DNA of 64,000 nt from Candidatus Vicinibacter proximus. GTDB lineage: Bacteria > Bacteroidota > Bacteroidia > Chitinophagales > Saprospiraceae. Positions 47,095-56,678 of this stretch are shown piece after piece. Made by a program: the position numbers and the translations under genes. Below the pieces are notes generated by a model. The model did not search any database. It was given only the letters and a program-made list of their open reading frames with translations, and had not been told where the DNA came from. How positions within the stretch are numbered: the stretch's first letter is position 1; every line of letters starts with the position of its first letter. The stretch lies in the NCBI GenBank assembly GCA_016713905.1, contig JADJOE010000003.1, positions 1,922,001 to 1,986,000 on the forward strand. Direction: 5' to 3'.

Positions 47095-47772
47095 TGTTAG
47101 CCATTCTTTGCCACAAAGCTGACATAAAATGATCTATTAATTTCCAGGAGTTGAACAAATTCTATTTCCATATTATATCATTTCAACCATTTTATGACGC
47201 ACGCAATACAGTTTAATTTGGTTTTGCATTGGGATGTTCGGCAAAAATAAAATGCTTTGCCACCTTACAATGGAATTCAAGAATGTTAGGACCAATGACC
47301 CTGCATGCATGGTTAGTGAGGATGAAGCAAAAAAACTGACTGTGTAGATACATTCGGAAATATTTAGAAAAAGTATACGAATTTACTTTTACGAATAGAG
47401 GTATACGGAATCTGTTAACAATCTCACCTCACAAATATTGAAATTTTATTCTATTTGTGATTAATTGTTTAAACCCTATTTAAGTTTCTGAATGTCAACT
47501 CCAATTCCAAATACCTTAAATTATGGATATAACAATTCGTGGTTACCTGCCGGGAACAGTTAGATAGATCTTTATGCTAGCCACAGATAGTCAAATTTCA
47601 ATACTTGGATGGTAACCAATAAGTGTTGATTCATCAGAGTCCTTGTTTTTATAGGTCTTTTACCAAAATCACGAAATCCGAATGCTTAAAATGAGCCAAA
47701 TAAAACACAGTAATTGTTGGATTTAGAAATAATAAAATGGTATTTTCACCTTCCTTCTTTAACAGCAAATAT
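47095..47772. other. Intergenic gap with a possible short YHS-like remnant
   Basis: A 31-codon frame at 47252-47347 reads MLCHLTMEFKNVRTNDPACM and then VSEDEAKKLTV before a stop, faintly like the start of a YHS heavy-metal-binding domain. Too short to call. Nothing else recognised. Confidence 0.35.
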
Positions 47773-48603
47773 ATGGAGACAATCAAACTTACGACACTGC
47801 TTTTGGCATTAGCTTTTTTCGGACTGACAGGTTGTAAGCAAAAAGGAACGACTGAAATTCGGGAAGACTTTAAAACATTATATGAGCGCTTCCATGTGGA
47901 GGGTTCTTTCGTACTTTACGACCCTCAGAACGACAAGTATATTTATTACAACCAAGGCCAGTTCAAACAAACATTTTCCCCTGCTTCGACTTTTAAAATT
48001 TGTAATTCGCTTATCGGGCTTGAAACAGGCGTTATAAAAGATAAGGACTTCGTAATTCCGTGGGACAGTGTGGTTAGGAATCCTGTGTGGGACAAAGACC
48101 ACGACCTGAAGTCAGCTTTCGCAAACTCTACGGTCTGGTATTATCAGGAATTGGCTAGAAGGGTTGGTGGACAACAAATGCTTCACTGGCTGGAGAAAGC
48201 AAACTATGGCAATGTAGACACCTCAGGTGGTATTGACCAGTTTTGGCTCACAGGTGGACTACGGATCTCGCCGGAGCAACAGATTGATTTTCTAAAACGA
48301 CTTCACGATAATGAACTTCCATTTTCTCAGCGTTCGAGCGACATTGTGAAAAACATAATGATCATCAAGGACACAATGGATTATATCATAAGAGGAAAAA
48401 CCGGCTGGGGAGGATACGGCAATAAGGATATTGGGTGGTATGTTGGCTACCTTGAAACAAAAGATAGGGTTTACTATTTTTCAAACTGTGTTCAAGTTGA
48501 GACTGAAAAATTAAATGATGTAAATCGTGCAATTGATTTTGATTTGTCACGCAAGGAAATTGTTCATGAAATACTGAAAGAAATGAAACTTACACCTAAA
48601 TAA
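47773..48603 (+). CDS. Class D (OXA-type) beta-lactamase lipoprotein
   Basis: 276 residues from ATG 47773, which gives a lipoprotein signal ending LTGC (C20). Serine beta-lactamase motifs of class D are complete: S71-T-F-K74 (active Ser and carbamylated Lys), S118-T-V120, YGN at 144-146, W157 next to it and K208-T-G210. It should hydrolyse penicillin-type drugs in the periplasm, anchored to a membrane. No transposase, integrase or resistance cassette adjoins, so it looks like a resident chromosomal gene. The spectrum cannot be told from sequence. Confidence 0.92.
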   Translation: METIKLTTLLLALAFFGLTGCKQKGTTEIREDFKTLYERFHVEGSFVLYDPQNDKYIYYNQGQFKQTFSPASTFKICNSLIGLETGVIKDKDFVIPWDSVVRNPVWDKDHDLKSAFANSTVWYYQELARRVGGQQMLHWLEKANYGNVDTSGGIDQFWLTGGLRISPEQQIDFLKRLHDNELPFSQRSSDIVKNIMIIKDTMDYIIRGKTGWGGYGNKDIGWYVGYLETKDRVYYFSNCVQVETEKLNDVNRAIDFDLSRKEIVHEILKEMKLTPK

Positions 48604-48608
48604 ATAAT

Positions 48609-48648
48609 TCTCTGTTAAAACTAAATAAATATTTAGTTTTAACAGGGA
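48609..48648. terminator. Perfect 16-bp-arm palindrome after the beta-lactamase gene
   Basis: CTGTTAAAACTAAATA (48612-48627) and its exact complement (48630-48645) with a 2-base spacer, extended by near-matching flanks. It starts 8 bp after the stop codon. Probably a terminator or mRNA-stabilising hairpin, although no long T tract follows. Confidence 0.55.
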
Positions 48649-48794
48649 ATGGTTTAGCAATGCAGCTCATATGTCAGGATCGCTGGCTCTATCCACAAAT
48701 TGCAATTACTGCTTAGAACTTTGAATGCTCATTTAAGAAAAATAAAACAAGTGTAGCTAAAAACCGATAAGAGTAATCAATTAAAAACCAGACC

Positions 48795-49293
48795 ATGAAA
48801 ATCAAATACAAAATTTTATCTGTACTAAACATGCAATTTTTATCTCCCTGTTGACCGCCAGTAAGGAATCCGCAAACGAAGTCCAGGAACCTGTGGAAAA
48901 GCCTGATGAAGTGGAATATTTTCTATTAAGACCAAACTAGAAAAATCTTTCGGTCATTCATTTGCAATGAGAAATGGGGATGACTTAAAAATATCCGGCG
49001 CCGTTATCATGGACGACAAAAGGGATATAGTGGTTCACGGTGATATGGTGTAGCAAATGAAAAATTGCTACAGCGAACTGGAAAAAATATTAAAACATTA
49101 TGGCTATACTTTTGATGATGTTGTAGCTGAGAACGTCTATTCGATAAACATGGTTGACTTCATCAAAGTATCGGGCATTAGGAATTCCATTTACAAAAAG
49201 TAATTTCCGACCGGTACCTGACTCTAAGTAAAAGGTTTAGCCATTTCAGGACAGCTTATTGAAATCGATATGAAGGCTCATAAAACAAATTGA
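48795..49293 (+). pseudogene. Decayed exported RidA (YjgF) family lipoprotein
   Basis: Pieces in shifting frames reconstruct MKIKYKILSV + AIFISLLTA-SKESANEVQE (export signal and linker). A RidA body follows: FGHSFAMRNGDDLKISGAV, HGDMV-stop-QMKNCYSELEKIL, YGYTFDDVVAENVYSINM, YKK-stop-FPTGT, VKGLAISGQLIEIDMKA. RidA proteins deaminate reactive enamines. The ISGAV, FDDVVAENVY and LIEID signatures are typical. At least four in-frame stops (TAG 49052, then TAA, TGA, TAA) and two frame changes show real decay rather than a single read error. Confidence 0.65.
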
Positions 49294-49343
49294 AGGAAGT
49301 AATGTAAACGGATAGAAAAAAGATTCGATTCGTAAAACTAAAT

Positions 49344-50450
49344 ATGAAAAAATAATAATTCTCTTAAGTTTTTGTTTGAGTGTTCAAATATTGGTTGGGC
49401 AAACTTTAGATATTGATTCCGTATATCAAACATTTTCAGCAGAAATAGATGAAAGCAAACGATTAAAATCCTTAAACTTATTTCTTGGCGACCCGGAAAC
49501 CAAAGGCTCTATGGTGGACCTCCAACATGCCCAACGAATATTGGTACTATTCCTAAAAAATAAGGACAAAATCATCGAAGCATTTGGCATTGTCTCAGAT
49601 CGGAATGGATTACATTTCATTTGGAAATACTGTAAAGGGCTTAGAGTATAGATTGAAGTCGATAGAGGTTGCTGAAAAAGCAAACAATCTGGAAATGTTA
49701 AAGGATTTAAAGCTTCATCTTCGATTGTATTTTTACGAACAAGGAGACTTTGAGAGAACGATAGCGTTAAGCTTTTAAGGGTATGACATTGCCCCATTAA
49801 AGACAACAATGAAATTATGCAGCTCCGGTCTTATTGGTTGTTGGGAGATTCGTATAATGAACTTAACGAACTAGATTTTACTTTAATGTATGCCTAAACG
49901 GCTTACGACATCTGCTTCCGAATCAAATATTATGATTATATCCACTGGATATATGAGTCTTTGGCCAGAATTCAGGGTAAACTTGGAAACAAAGCTCTTG
50001 TCGTAGCTTATTTTGATTTAACCATTAAAGAAGCAATCAAGAAAAAAATCCACAACCAGAGAAAGTCAGTATTACTCATCACTGGCTCAATATTATATCG
50101 TCTGCAAAATTGCTTTTGGATATTTACAGGACTACAACTGTGACAGTCCCTTTGAATATTCTGAAATTTACAGAAAAGCCAATGACAGTTTGTTTAGTGC
50201 CACAAAAATTAAACAGGCGACCCAGATGAATTTTACAGAAGATATCCGCCAGTTGTAATTGGCAGAAACAAAATTAAAAGAAGCTGAAGAGCAAACATAC
50301 AATATCCAATTGGATTTGCAATCCATCGGCATCATTACTTATATTATAATTTTGTCATTGCTCAGCCGCAATATTATTACCAATACAAGACTTATTTATT
50401 ACTTTTGAGTAATTAATTTATTATTGGTTTTTGAGTTTTTAAATTTATTG
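49344..50450 (+). pseudogene. Decayed TPR membrane protein
   Basis: Starts MKK at 49344, then a frame change in an A6 run, giving the signal peptide IIILLSFCLSVQILVGQ. Fragments continue as DSVYQTFSAEIDESKRL, the TPR-like GLEYRLKSIEVAEKANNLEML and YFYEQGDFERTIAL, RIQGKLGNKALVVAYFDL, then SLFSATKIKQATQMNF and a membrane helix IGIITYIIILSLLS followed by LLLVFEFLNLL. It resembles a Bacteroidota family with an N-terminal TPR array and C-terminal membrane helices. Many stops and frame changes; not functional. Confidence 0.55.
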
Positions 50451-50764
50451 AAGAGTAATAAAGTAAACTTTTTTTAAAAATGATGACGACTGATTGTTAT
50501 TCGACAAAATCTGGGATTCATCTAAAAAATTTGGAAGATACCAGTTTTGGGAACCCCGTTATTCACTAAAGTTGTCTTAAATTCCATTATATTGCATTGT
50601 TCTTTTTGTCTTGGTACAAATAAGCACCAAAAAAATCAAGGCTTTTTTCATTTCGTAACACTAAATCTTATTAACCAGAAATTAAAAATTTATACGAAAT
50701 TTAGGACTATTTTGACATCTACTCGACAATACAAGAATTGAATTTATAATTAGACCTACAGAAC
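50451..50764. other. Intergenic gap, nothing recognised
   Basis: AT-rich; a 64-codon frame at 50547 has no supporting features. Confidence 0.45.
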
Positions 50765-51463
50765 ATGGAAAATTTACCCTCTTACGTAAGCATAGTTTTC
50801 GCACTGACTACTATATGGACAGTAGGATTCTTTTACAAAGCGGCTAATAACTCCAAAACTACATTATTCATTTTAGTCATTTGGTTGGTATTCCAGACTG
50901 TTATCGGACTTTCAGACTTTTATATCGTAACAGACACCATACCACCACGATTTCTGTTATTAGTGCTACCGCCGATACTTTTTACCGGCGGACTATTTTA
51001 CACGACACAAGGCAGACTTTACATGGATAATTTGGATCTAAAAAGTTTAAGCATTTTGCATGTAATCAGAATACCGGTTGAAATGGTTTTGTACTGGCTT
51101 TTCGCATATAAGACTGTTCCAGAATTGATGACCTTTGAGGGTAGAAATTTTGATATTCTATCTGGATTGACTGCGCCATTTATTTTTTATTTCGGTTTTA
51201 AAACAAAGCAATTAGGTAGAAAAGTAATTTTGATTTGGAATTTCATCTGTCTTGGACTTCTGTTAAATATTGTAACGAATGCCATCCTGTCCGCTCCATT
51301 TACCTTTCAAAAATTTGCTTTCGACCAACCCAACATTGCCGTATTGTATTTCCCATTTAACTGGCTTCCATCTATAATAGTTCCATTGGTTTTATTTTCA
51401 CATTTAGTGACCATTAGACAATTATTCATAGATAGAATTAGTCAAAAAGCGGTTAATTTATAG
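50765..51463 (+). CDS. Seven-helix membrane protein of unknown function
   Basis: 232 residues, about seven membrane helices (VSIVFALTTIWTVGFFYK, LFILVIWLVFQTVIGL, FLLLVLPPILFTGGLFY, ILHVIRIPVEMVLYWLF, LTAPFIFYFGF, WNFICLGLLLNIVTNAI, PSIIVPLVLFSHLV). Conserved-looking polar features are PPR between helices 2 and 3 and RIPVE in helix 4. Similar proteins exist across Bacteroidota without assigned function. No operon partner is obvious. Confidence 0.7.
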   Translation: MENLPSYVSIVFALTTIWTVGFFYKAANNSKTTLFILVIWLVFQTVIGLSDFYIVTDTIPPRFLLLVLPPILFTGGLFYTTQGRLYMDNLDLKSLSILHVIRIPVEMVLYWLFAYKTVPELMTFEGRNFDILSGLTAPFIFYFGFKTKQLGRKVILIWNFICLGLLLNIVTNAILSAPFTFQKFAFDQPNIAVLYFPFNWLPSIIVPLVLFSHLVTIRQLFIDRISQKAVNL

Positions 51464-51648
51464 TTGTCCCGACATTATTCTCTGTTTACCATGGCGCAGC
51501 CTTGCAGAGAGGAATTTGACAATTATGCATTGTCTTTAGCTCAAGTTGCTTCGATGTTAAGAACAATTAAGAGAACGTAAAATTCAGATGCATTTTTTAG
51601 TTTAAAGCTTATTGCATTAAAACTTCACTGTATAGAGACCAAAATATT

Positions 51649-51656
51649 TATCTTTG
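51649..51656 (+). promoter_or_regulatory. Bacteroidota -7 box (TATCTTTG)
   Basis: TATCTTTG matches TAnnTTTG, 26 bp before the methyltransferase ATG at 51683. A -33 TTTG at the usual distance is not evident. Confidence 0.5.
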
Positions 51657-51682
51657 AAGATGAAATCCATTTTAGTATAATT

Positions 51683-52321
51683 ATGGATATGGACAAGTAT
51701 AAAGAAACATTTGAAACCTGGAACAAGCTTGCAGAATTATACCAGGATAAGTTTATGGACTTAGAGCTATATAATGAAAGCTATGACTTATTTTGCAATA
51801 CAATAACTCAAACAAACGCCAAAATATTAGATATTGGGTGTGGGCCCGGGAATATCAGTAAGTATCTTTTATCCAAACGACCGGACTTTGATATTTTCGG
51901 CATCGACATCGCACCAAATATGATAGCACTTGCCAAAAAAAATAACCCTACAGCCAGTTTCGCCATAATGGACAGCAGAGAAATCGATCAAATCGAAACA
52001 AAATTTGATGGCATAATTTGTGGTTTCTGTCTGCCATATTTATCTCCGGACGATTGCAAAAATTTTATTTTTGATGCTGCCAACTTACTCTACAACGAAG
52101 GACTTTTGTATATCAGTTTTGTAGAAGGAGAATCCGAAAAATCAGGCTATCAGGAAGGTAGTACCGGAGACAGAACGTATTTTTATTTCCATAATTTAGA
52201 GGATTTAATAAATCAATTAGCTGAACATAATTTTAGGTTAAACAAAATGTTTAAAATAAAATATGAAAAATCACCTACCCAAATCGAAATACACACCGTA
52301 TTAATTGCTCATAAACAATAA
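51683..52321 (+). CDS. Class I SAM-dependent methyltransferase
   Basis: 212 residues. SAM-binding motif I is ILDIGCGPGNISKYLL, the acidic second-strand end IFGIDIAPNMIALA, and the post-motif FDGIICGFCLPYLS. This is the generic Methyltransf_25/11 fold for small molecules. Cytoplasmic. A -7 box lies upstream and a PaiB-like gene follows after 14 bp, so the two probably share a transcript. Substrate unknown. Confidence 0.88.
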   Translation: MDMDKYKETFETWNKLAELYQDKFMDLELYNESYDLFCNTITQTNAKILDIGCGPGNISKYLLSKRPDFDIFGIDIAPNMIALAKKNNPTASFAIMDSREIDQIETKFDGIICGFCLPYLSPDDCKNFIFDAANLLYNEGLLYISFVEGESEKSGYQEGSTGDRTYFYFHNLEDLINQLAEHNFRLNKMFKIKYEKSPTQIEIHTVLIAHKQ

Positions 52322-52335
52322 TCAAAAAGAATTAA

Positions 52336-53004
52336 ATGTACAATTTAACCTACTTTAAAGAAAAAGAAAAGCAAACACTTGTAAAATTCATGGAGGATAA
52401 TCGTTTTGCCTTTATGACCGGGAGTTTTTTATCAGGCATACAGGTTGCCACACAGATCCCTGTTTTATTGGAAGAAAGAAATGGCGAACTGTATTTGCAA
52501 GGACACATCATGCGTAACACGGATCACCATAAGGCTTTCGTTGAAAATCCAAACGCATTGCTTGTATTTACCGGACCAAATTGTTATGTAAGTGCTAGCT
52601 GGTATAGTAATCCTCAGGTTGGTTCTACCTGGAATTATATGAGTGTTCATGTCGGTGGTCAGGTTTCTTTTATGACCAATGAAGAGTTGATACAGTTTAT
52701 GCGAAAACTGACACTAAAAATGGAAAAAGGGAATAAACAATCACTCACTTTCATCGACAATCTTCCTGAACAATATGTAGATAAAATGATGCCTGCCATC
52801 GTTGGGTTTGAAATTAGAGCAGAGAAAATGGAAAATGTATTTAAACTCAGTCAAAACCGGGATGAAAAAAGTTATCTCAACATTATTTCGAAACTCGAAG
52901 AACAAGGTGGGAGCAGCGCTTTGATTGCCGAAGAAATGATAAAAAGAAAGGCAGAACTATTTCCTACCGGTGTAAAATGGGATGCTGCCAAATTTGATTC
53001 GTGA
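52336..53004 (+). CDS. PaiB-like FMN-binding protein (pyridoxamine-oxidase fold)
   Basis: 222 residues. Typical PaiB pattern: QIPVLLEERNGELYLQGHIMR, then NPNALLVFTGPNCYVSASWY and STWNYMSVHVGGQV, with a helical C-terminal tail. PaiB proteins are split-barrel FMN/heme-binding proteins annotated as negative regulators, though their biochemical action is unclear. Cytoplasmic. Probably co-transcribed with the methyltransferase. Confidence 0.85.
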   Translation: MYNLTYFKEKEKQTLVKFMEDNRFAFMTGSFLSGIQVATQIPVLLEERNGELYLQGHIMRNTDHHKAFVENPNALLVFTGPNCYVSASWYSNPQVGSTWNYMSVHVGGQVSFMTNEELIQFMRKLTLKMEKGNKQSLTFIDNLPEQYVDKMMPAIVGFEIRAEKMENVFKLSQNRDEKSYLNIISKLEEQGGSSALIAEEMIKRKAELFPTGVKWDAAKFDS

Positions 53005-53552
53005 GCTTTTAAAAAGAAGATCCTCTAATAAAATAAAAATTCAGACAATTGCTTCCTTTTACGAAGAGGCTTAATTTAAAAGAAAGAAGGAGTACAACTT
53101 CCAAAATCTGATCAAAAATAAAGTTAAAAATAAGGACGAAAAAGAATTCGCAAATAATCGAAAGGATTATTGTACTTCCAATTCATGATAATATAACTTT
53201 GAACAAAAGATCAAGACTCATGTTGAATATAATTAATTAAAATTGTCAAAAAGACTTTAGAAACAATATCCCCCCTCCTTGTTACATAAAACTAAAATAT
53301 AGTATCTTTGAGTGGTAGATTCAATTCAATAAGTTATTTGATTTAAAAAATAAAAAACCAATTTTCAGCCTCAAAGTGAACAATATTGCTAAAAGATTTT
53401 GGAGTATTAACTGAGGGGTTGGCCACTCCATAAAAAAGGACTTTGGTAGATTTCACAACCGGACTTATGATTTTTAATCTCTCAAACTAAACAAGAAATT
53501 ATTGGATAACTTATAAAGATTTAAATTATTTATAATCATTCAAACCAAAATT
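53005..53552. other. Intergenic gap with a -7-like box
   Basis: No gene supported. TATCTTTG at 53303-53310 fits the phylum -7 consensus and could drive the epimerase gene with a leader of about 240 bases. The rest is AT-rich. Confidence 0.45.
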
Positions 53553-54494
53553 ATGCAAACCATACTAGGATCAGGAGGAGCAATCGGCATACCATTAGCC
53601 AAAGAATTAAAGAAGTACACCGATAAAATTCGATTGGTTAGCAGAAATCCAAAAAAGGTAAACGAAACTGATGAACTTTACCCAATCGATGTAAATGATT
53701 TGAATCAAATAGACCAGGCAATAGCCGGAAGTGAAGTAGTGTATGTGGTGATAGGATTCGAATACAAATTAAGCGTTTGGCAAAAAATCTGGCCGCCGTT
53801 TATGGAGGCTGTAATCCATGCTTGCAAAAAGCATAATGCCAAACTTGTTTTTTTCGACAATGTATACATGTATGACAAATCTGCAATTCCCCATATGACA
53901 GAGACTTCAGCAATTCAGGCATCAAGCAGAAAGGGAGAAGTCAGACAGCAACTGCATGAAATGATCATGAAGGAAGTGGAAAACAAAACACTTACAGCTC
54001 TTATTGCCAGATCGGCTGATTTTTATGGCCCCGACAATAGAAGCAGTGCCCTAAACTTGATGGTAGTTGATAATTTTATGAAGGGGAAAAAAGCACAGGC
54101 GTTTGGTAATATCGACAAAATTCATTCGTACACATTTACACCAGATGCGGCCAAGGCAACGGCTATACTTGGAAACACCATAGATGCCTATAATCAAGTG
54201 TGGCACGTTCCGACAACCAAGGAGAAATTAACAAATCGTCAATGGATTCAATTGATTGCCAATGAGCTTAAAGTAGAAGCTAAAATACAAACTGTGCCTG
54301 TATGGTTGCTAAAAATACTTGGTTTGTTTATCCCAATAATGAGGGAGTTTCCAGAGATGAATTATCAATATGAACAAGACTATTTTTTCGACAGTACTAA
54401 ATTTGAAAACAAATTTGGCATGACTGCAACTGCTCCTAAGGATGGCATCCGCATTCTTATTGAAAGTATTAAAGCACAAAACGCCGGCAGTTAA
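53553..54494 (+). CDS. NAD(P)-dependent epimerase/NmrA-like SDR protein
   Basis: 313 residues. The N-terminal dinucleotide motif ILGSGGAIGIPLAKEL is a GxGxxG variant of atypical extended SDRs, followed by RLVSRNPKKV, YVVIGFEYK, VFFDNVYMYDK with the YxxxK-like position, and the RSADFYGPDN loop seen in epimerases. Cytoplasmic. Reaction unknown; similar genes are annotated as NAD-dependent epimerase/dehydratase. Single gene, with the ABC operon converging from the other side. Confidence 0.82.
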   Translation: MQTILGSGGAIGIPLAKELKKYTDKIRLVSRNPKKVNETDELYPIDVNDLNQIDQAIAGSEVVYVVIGFEYKLSVWQKIWPPFMEAVIHACKKHNAKLVFFDNVYMYDKSAIPHMTETSAIQASSRKGEVRQQLHEMIMKEVENKTLTALIARSADFYGPDNRSSALNLMVVDNFMKGKKAQAFGNIDKIHSYTFTPDAAKATAILGNTIDAYNQVWHVPTTKEKLTNRQWIQLIANELKVEAKIQTVPVWLLKILGLFIPIMREFPEMNYQYEQDYFFDSTKFENKFGMTATAPKDGIRILIESIKAQNAGS

Positions 54495-54742
54495 AGTCAA
54501 AAATATTATTGACTTGAACTTTAACTTTAGTTTTAATAGTTGGGGATAATTTCGAAAAGTAGTGTTGTGACCAAAAAATAAATTAAACGGTCTGATGCAT
54601 AATGTAAAACATTTTTTAGGAAAGAATGAATGGAGATAAGATTAGCATTTTCTCCATTAATTTATTCTAAGTAAAAAGTATAATGAATACCAATGCGCTT
54701 AAACGGAAGGGATGTACATGCATAAAAGATATTCACATGAAT

Positions 54743-55417
54743 TTAAATAATTTTGCCATCCTCCATTTGGATAATTCGCTGGGTGCGTTTGGCAAATTCA
54801 TAATCGTGTGTAACAATCAGCAGCGATTGATTAAATAGAGAACTTAACTCCTGAAATATTTCGAATACAATCTCACTGTTTTTTTTATCCAAATTACCAG
54901 TAGGCTCATCCCCCATAATGATAACAGGATCATTGATCAGAGCGCGAGCAATGGCCACTCTTTGCTTCTGTCCGCCTGACAACTGATTTGGTCTTTTTAG
55001 TGCTTCATTTTCAATACCCAGCACTTTTAATTTTTCATAAGCACGATGTTCCACCTCCTTTTCTGAATGAATGCCCAATTTGAGTCCGGGTAACATTACA
55101 TTTTGGAGGACTGAAAACTCGTTTAGCAAATAATGAAACTGGAAAATAAACCCAATTTTTTCATTTCTAACTCTTGCCAATTCGCCTTCACTTTTATTGC
55201 GCATGAGTGTGCCGTCGATAAACAATTCACCTTCGTAATCGGTATCCATGGTAGAAAGGATGTACAGCAAGGTGGATTTACCACAACCAGATTTACCTAT
55301 TATGGAAACGAACTCACCCTTATTTATGCCAAATGTGATACCCTTCAACACTTGAACTGATAACGGGTCATGAAAATATTTGGAAATCTCGTGGGTCTTT
55401 AATATTATTGATGACAT
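54743..55417 (-). CDS. ABC transporter ATPase (LolD/MacB type)
   Basis: 224 residues. Walker A GKSGCGKST, Q-loop in FIFQFHYLL, signature LSGGQKQRVAIARAL, Walker B VIIMGDEPTGNLD and H-loop LIVTHDYEF are all present. It powers the FtsX-type permease encoded immediately upstream on this strand (1 bp gap). The set resembles LolCDE/MacB-like machines that extrude lipoproteins, peptides or drugs rather than importers. Last gene of a three-gene operon. Confidence 0.93.
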   Translation of the reverse strand: MSSIILKTHEISKYFHDPLSVQVLKGITFGINKGEFVSIIGKSGCGKSTLLYILSTMDTDYEGELFIDGTLMRNKSEGELARVRNEKIGFIFQFHYLLNEFSVLQNVMLPGLKLGIHSEKEVEHRAYEKLKVLGIENEALKRPNQLSGGQKQRVAIARALINDPVIIMGDEPTGNLDKKNSEIVFEIFQELSSLFNQSLLIVTHDYEFAKRTQRIIQMEDGKII

Positions 55418-55418
55418 A

Positions 55419-56678
55419 CTATTTACCTCTAATGATAATTACCGGATCTATTCTGCTGGCTTTTCGCGAAGGGAAGTAACCAGCAAAATAGGTGGTTAGA
55501 AGGGAAAACACTGCACCTATGATATAAAATTTAGGGTCATAATCAATAGGATATGTTTTCACTGCAGGCAAAGATGCTGTATTAAAGGGTATTAAATCAA
55601 TGAGTGCAGACAACCCTAATCCAAGTAACAACCCAAACAATCCTCCTACGATTCCAATTGAAGAAGCGATGGCGGTGAAGATCAGATTTACATCCTTGCC
55701 GGAGAATCCGGTTGCTTTTAAAATTGCTATGGAATCCATCTTCTCATAAATCATCATGTTCAGTATATTAAAAATACCAAAACCAGCTACTATCAGCAAG
55801 GTAATGCCTACAGCATAAGAAATTAAGGTTCTAATAAAGCTCCCTGTTTCAAACTGCGCATTTGCTGTTTGAATATCAATGGCGTCTAATTCAAATAATT
55901 TTTCATACTCCTTTGCAATGGCCGGAGCGGTTAAAATGTCCTTTACTTTTATCTGAATATCCGTGATAAAATTTGAAGACTCCCCAAGTAATTTCTGTGT
56001 AGTCTTCAGCGAACAATAACTTTGGATGTTATCAAATTCACGAATCCCTGATTGAAAATTACCAACCACTTTTAACTTTACCTGTTCTCCTTTTGAAGTG
56101 GTCACCTGAACAATATCTCCTATTTGAACCAACATTTTTTCTGCCACACCTTTTCCTAAAATAATACTGTTAGGTATGTTCTTTAAATCCATAAAATTTC
56201 CAGCCACTACATAATCTTTAAATAAAAATAGTTTATTTTCTTCTTCTACTTCAATACCATTAATGACACCTGTTAGATCAACCGAACCCACATTATAAAA
56301 AACCTGCGCAGTAATTTTGGGAGCAACACCCAGTACTCTTTCATCTTTATGCAAGGCAGCTAAGATGGCTCCGCTACTGTGTATTTCCAATCGTTGATTT
56401 CTTGGCTTAATGGAACGGATAAAATTATGAAATTCATTAAAGGAAAGTGACCTGTCTATCGGCTGCAGCGCCGATGGCTTGATCTCATTAAATAAAAGTA
56501 TATGCGGTGTTCTATTCAGGATTAATCCATCCAACAATCCGTTCAATCCAGACATAAAACTGAGCAAACCAATAAACATGGTAATGCTGAAGGTAACGCC
56601 AATTGCGGCAACCAAAGTTTGTCTCCATCTTGCCATCAACAATGAAAGGGAAATTCTGGCTATAAGCTTATATTTCAT
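55419..56678 (-). CDS. FtsX-like ABC permease (LolC/MacB type)
   Basis: 419 residues. An N-terminal helix (TLVAAIGVTFSITMFIGLL), a large periplasmic domain (about 45-270) and three C-terminal helices (LISYAVGITLLIVAGFGIFN, AIASSIGIVGGLFGLLLGLGL, FYIIGAVFSLLTTYFAGYF) give the 4-helix FtsX topology. The closing PSRKASRIDPVIIIRGK is the usual end of this family. The start overlaps the adaptor gene's end (ATGA), showing coupled translation. Confidence 0.92.
   Translation of the reverse strand: MKYKLIARISLSLLMARWRQTLVAAIGVTFSITMFIGLLSFMSGLNGLLDGLILNRTPHILLFNEIKPSALQPIDRSLSFNEFHNFIRSIKPRNQRLEIHSSGAILAALHKDERVLGVAPKITAQVFYNVGSVDLTGVINGIEVEEENKLFLFKDYVVAGNFMDLKNIPNSIILGKGVAEKMLVQIGDIVQVTTSKGEQVKLKVVGNFQSGIREFDNIQSYCSLKTTQKLLGESSNFITDIQIKVKDILTAPAIAKEYEKLFELDAIDIQTANAQFETGSFIRTLISYAVGITLLIVAGFGIFNILNMMIYEKMDSIAILKATGFSGKDVNLIFTAIASSIGIVGGLFGLLLGLGLSALIDLIPFNTASLPAVKTYPIDYDPKFYIIGAVFSLLTTYFAGYFPSRKASRIDPVIIIRGK

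Noticed and set aside
47252..47347. Short YHS-like frame
   Set aside because: Only 31 codons and the metal-site pattern is incomplete.
49426..49809. 127-codon minus-strand frame
   Set aside because: It is the shadow of the decayed TPR gene on the plus strand.
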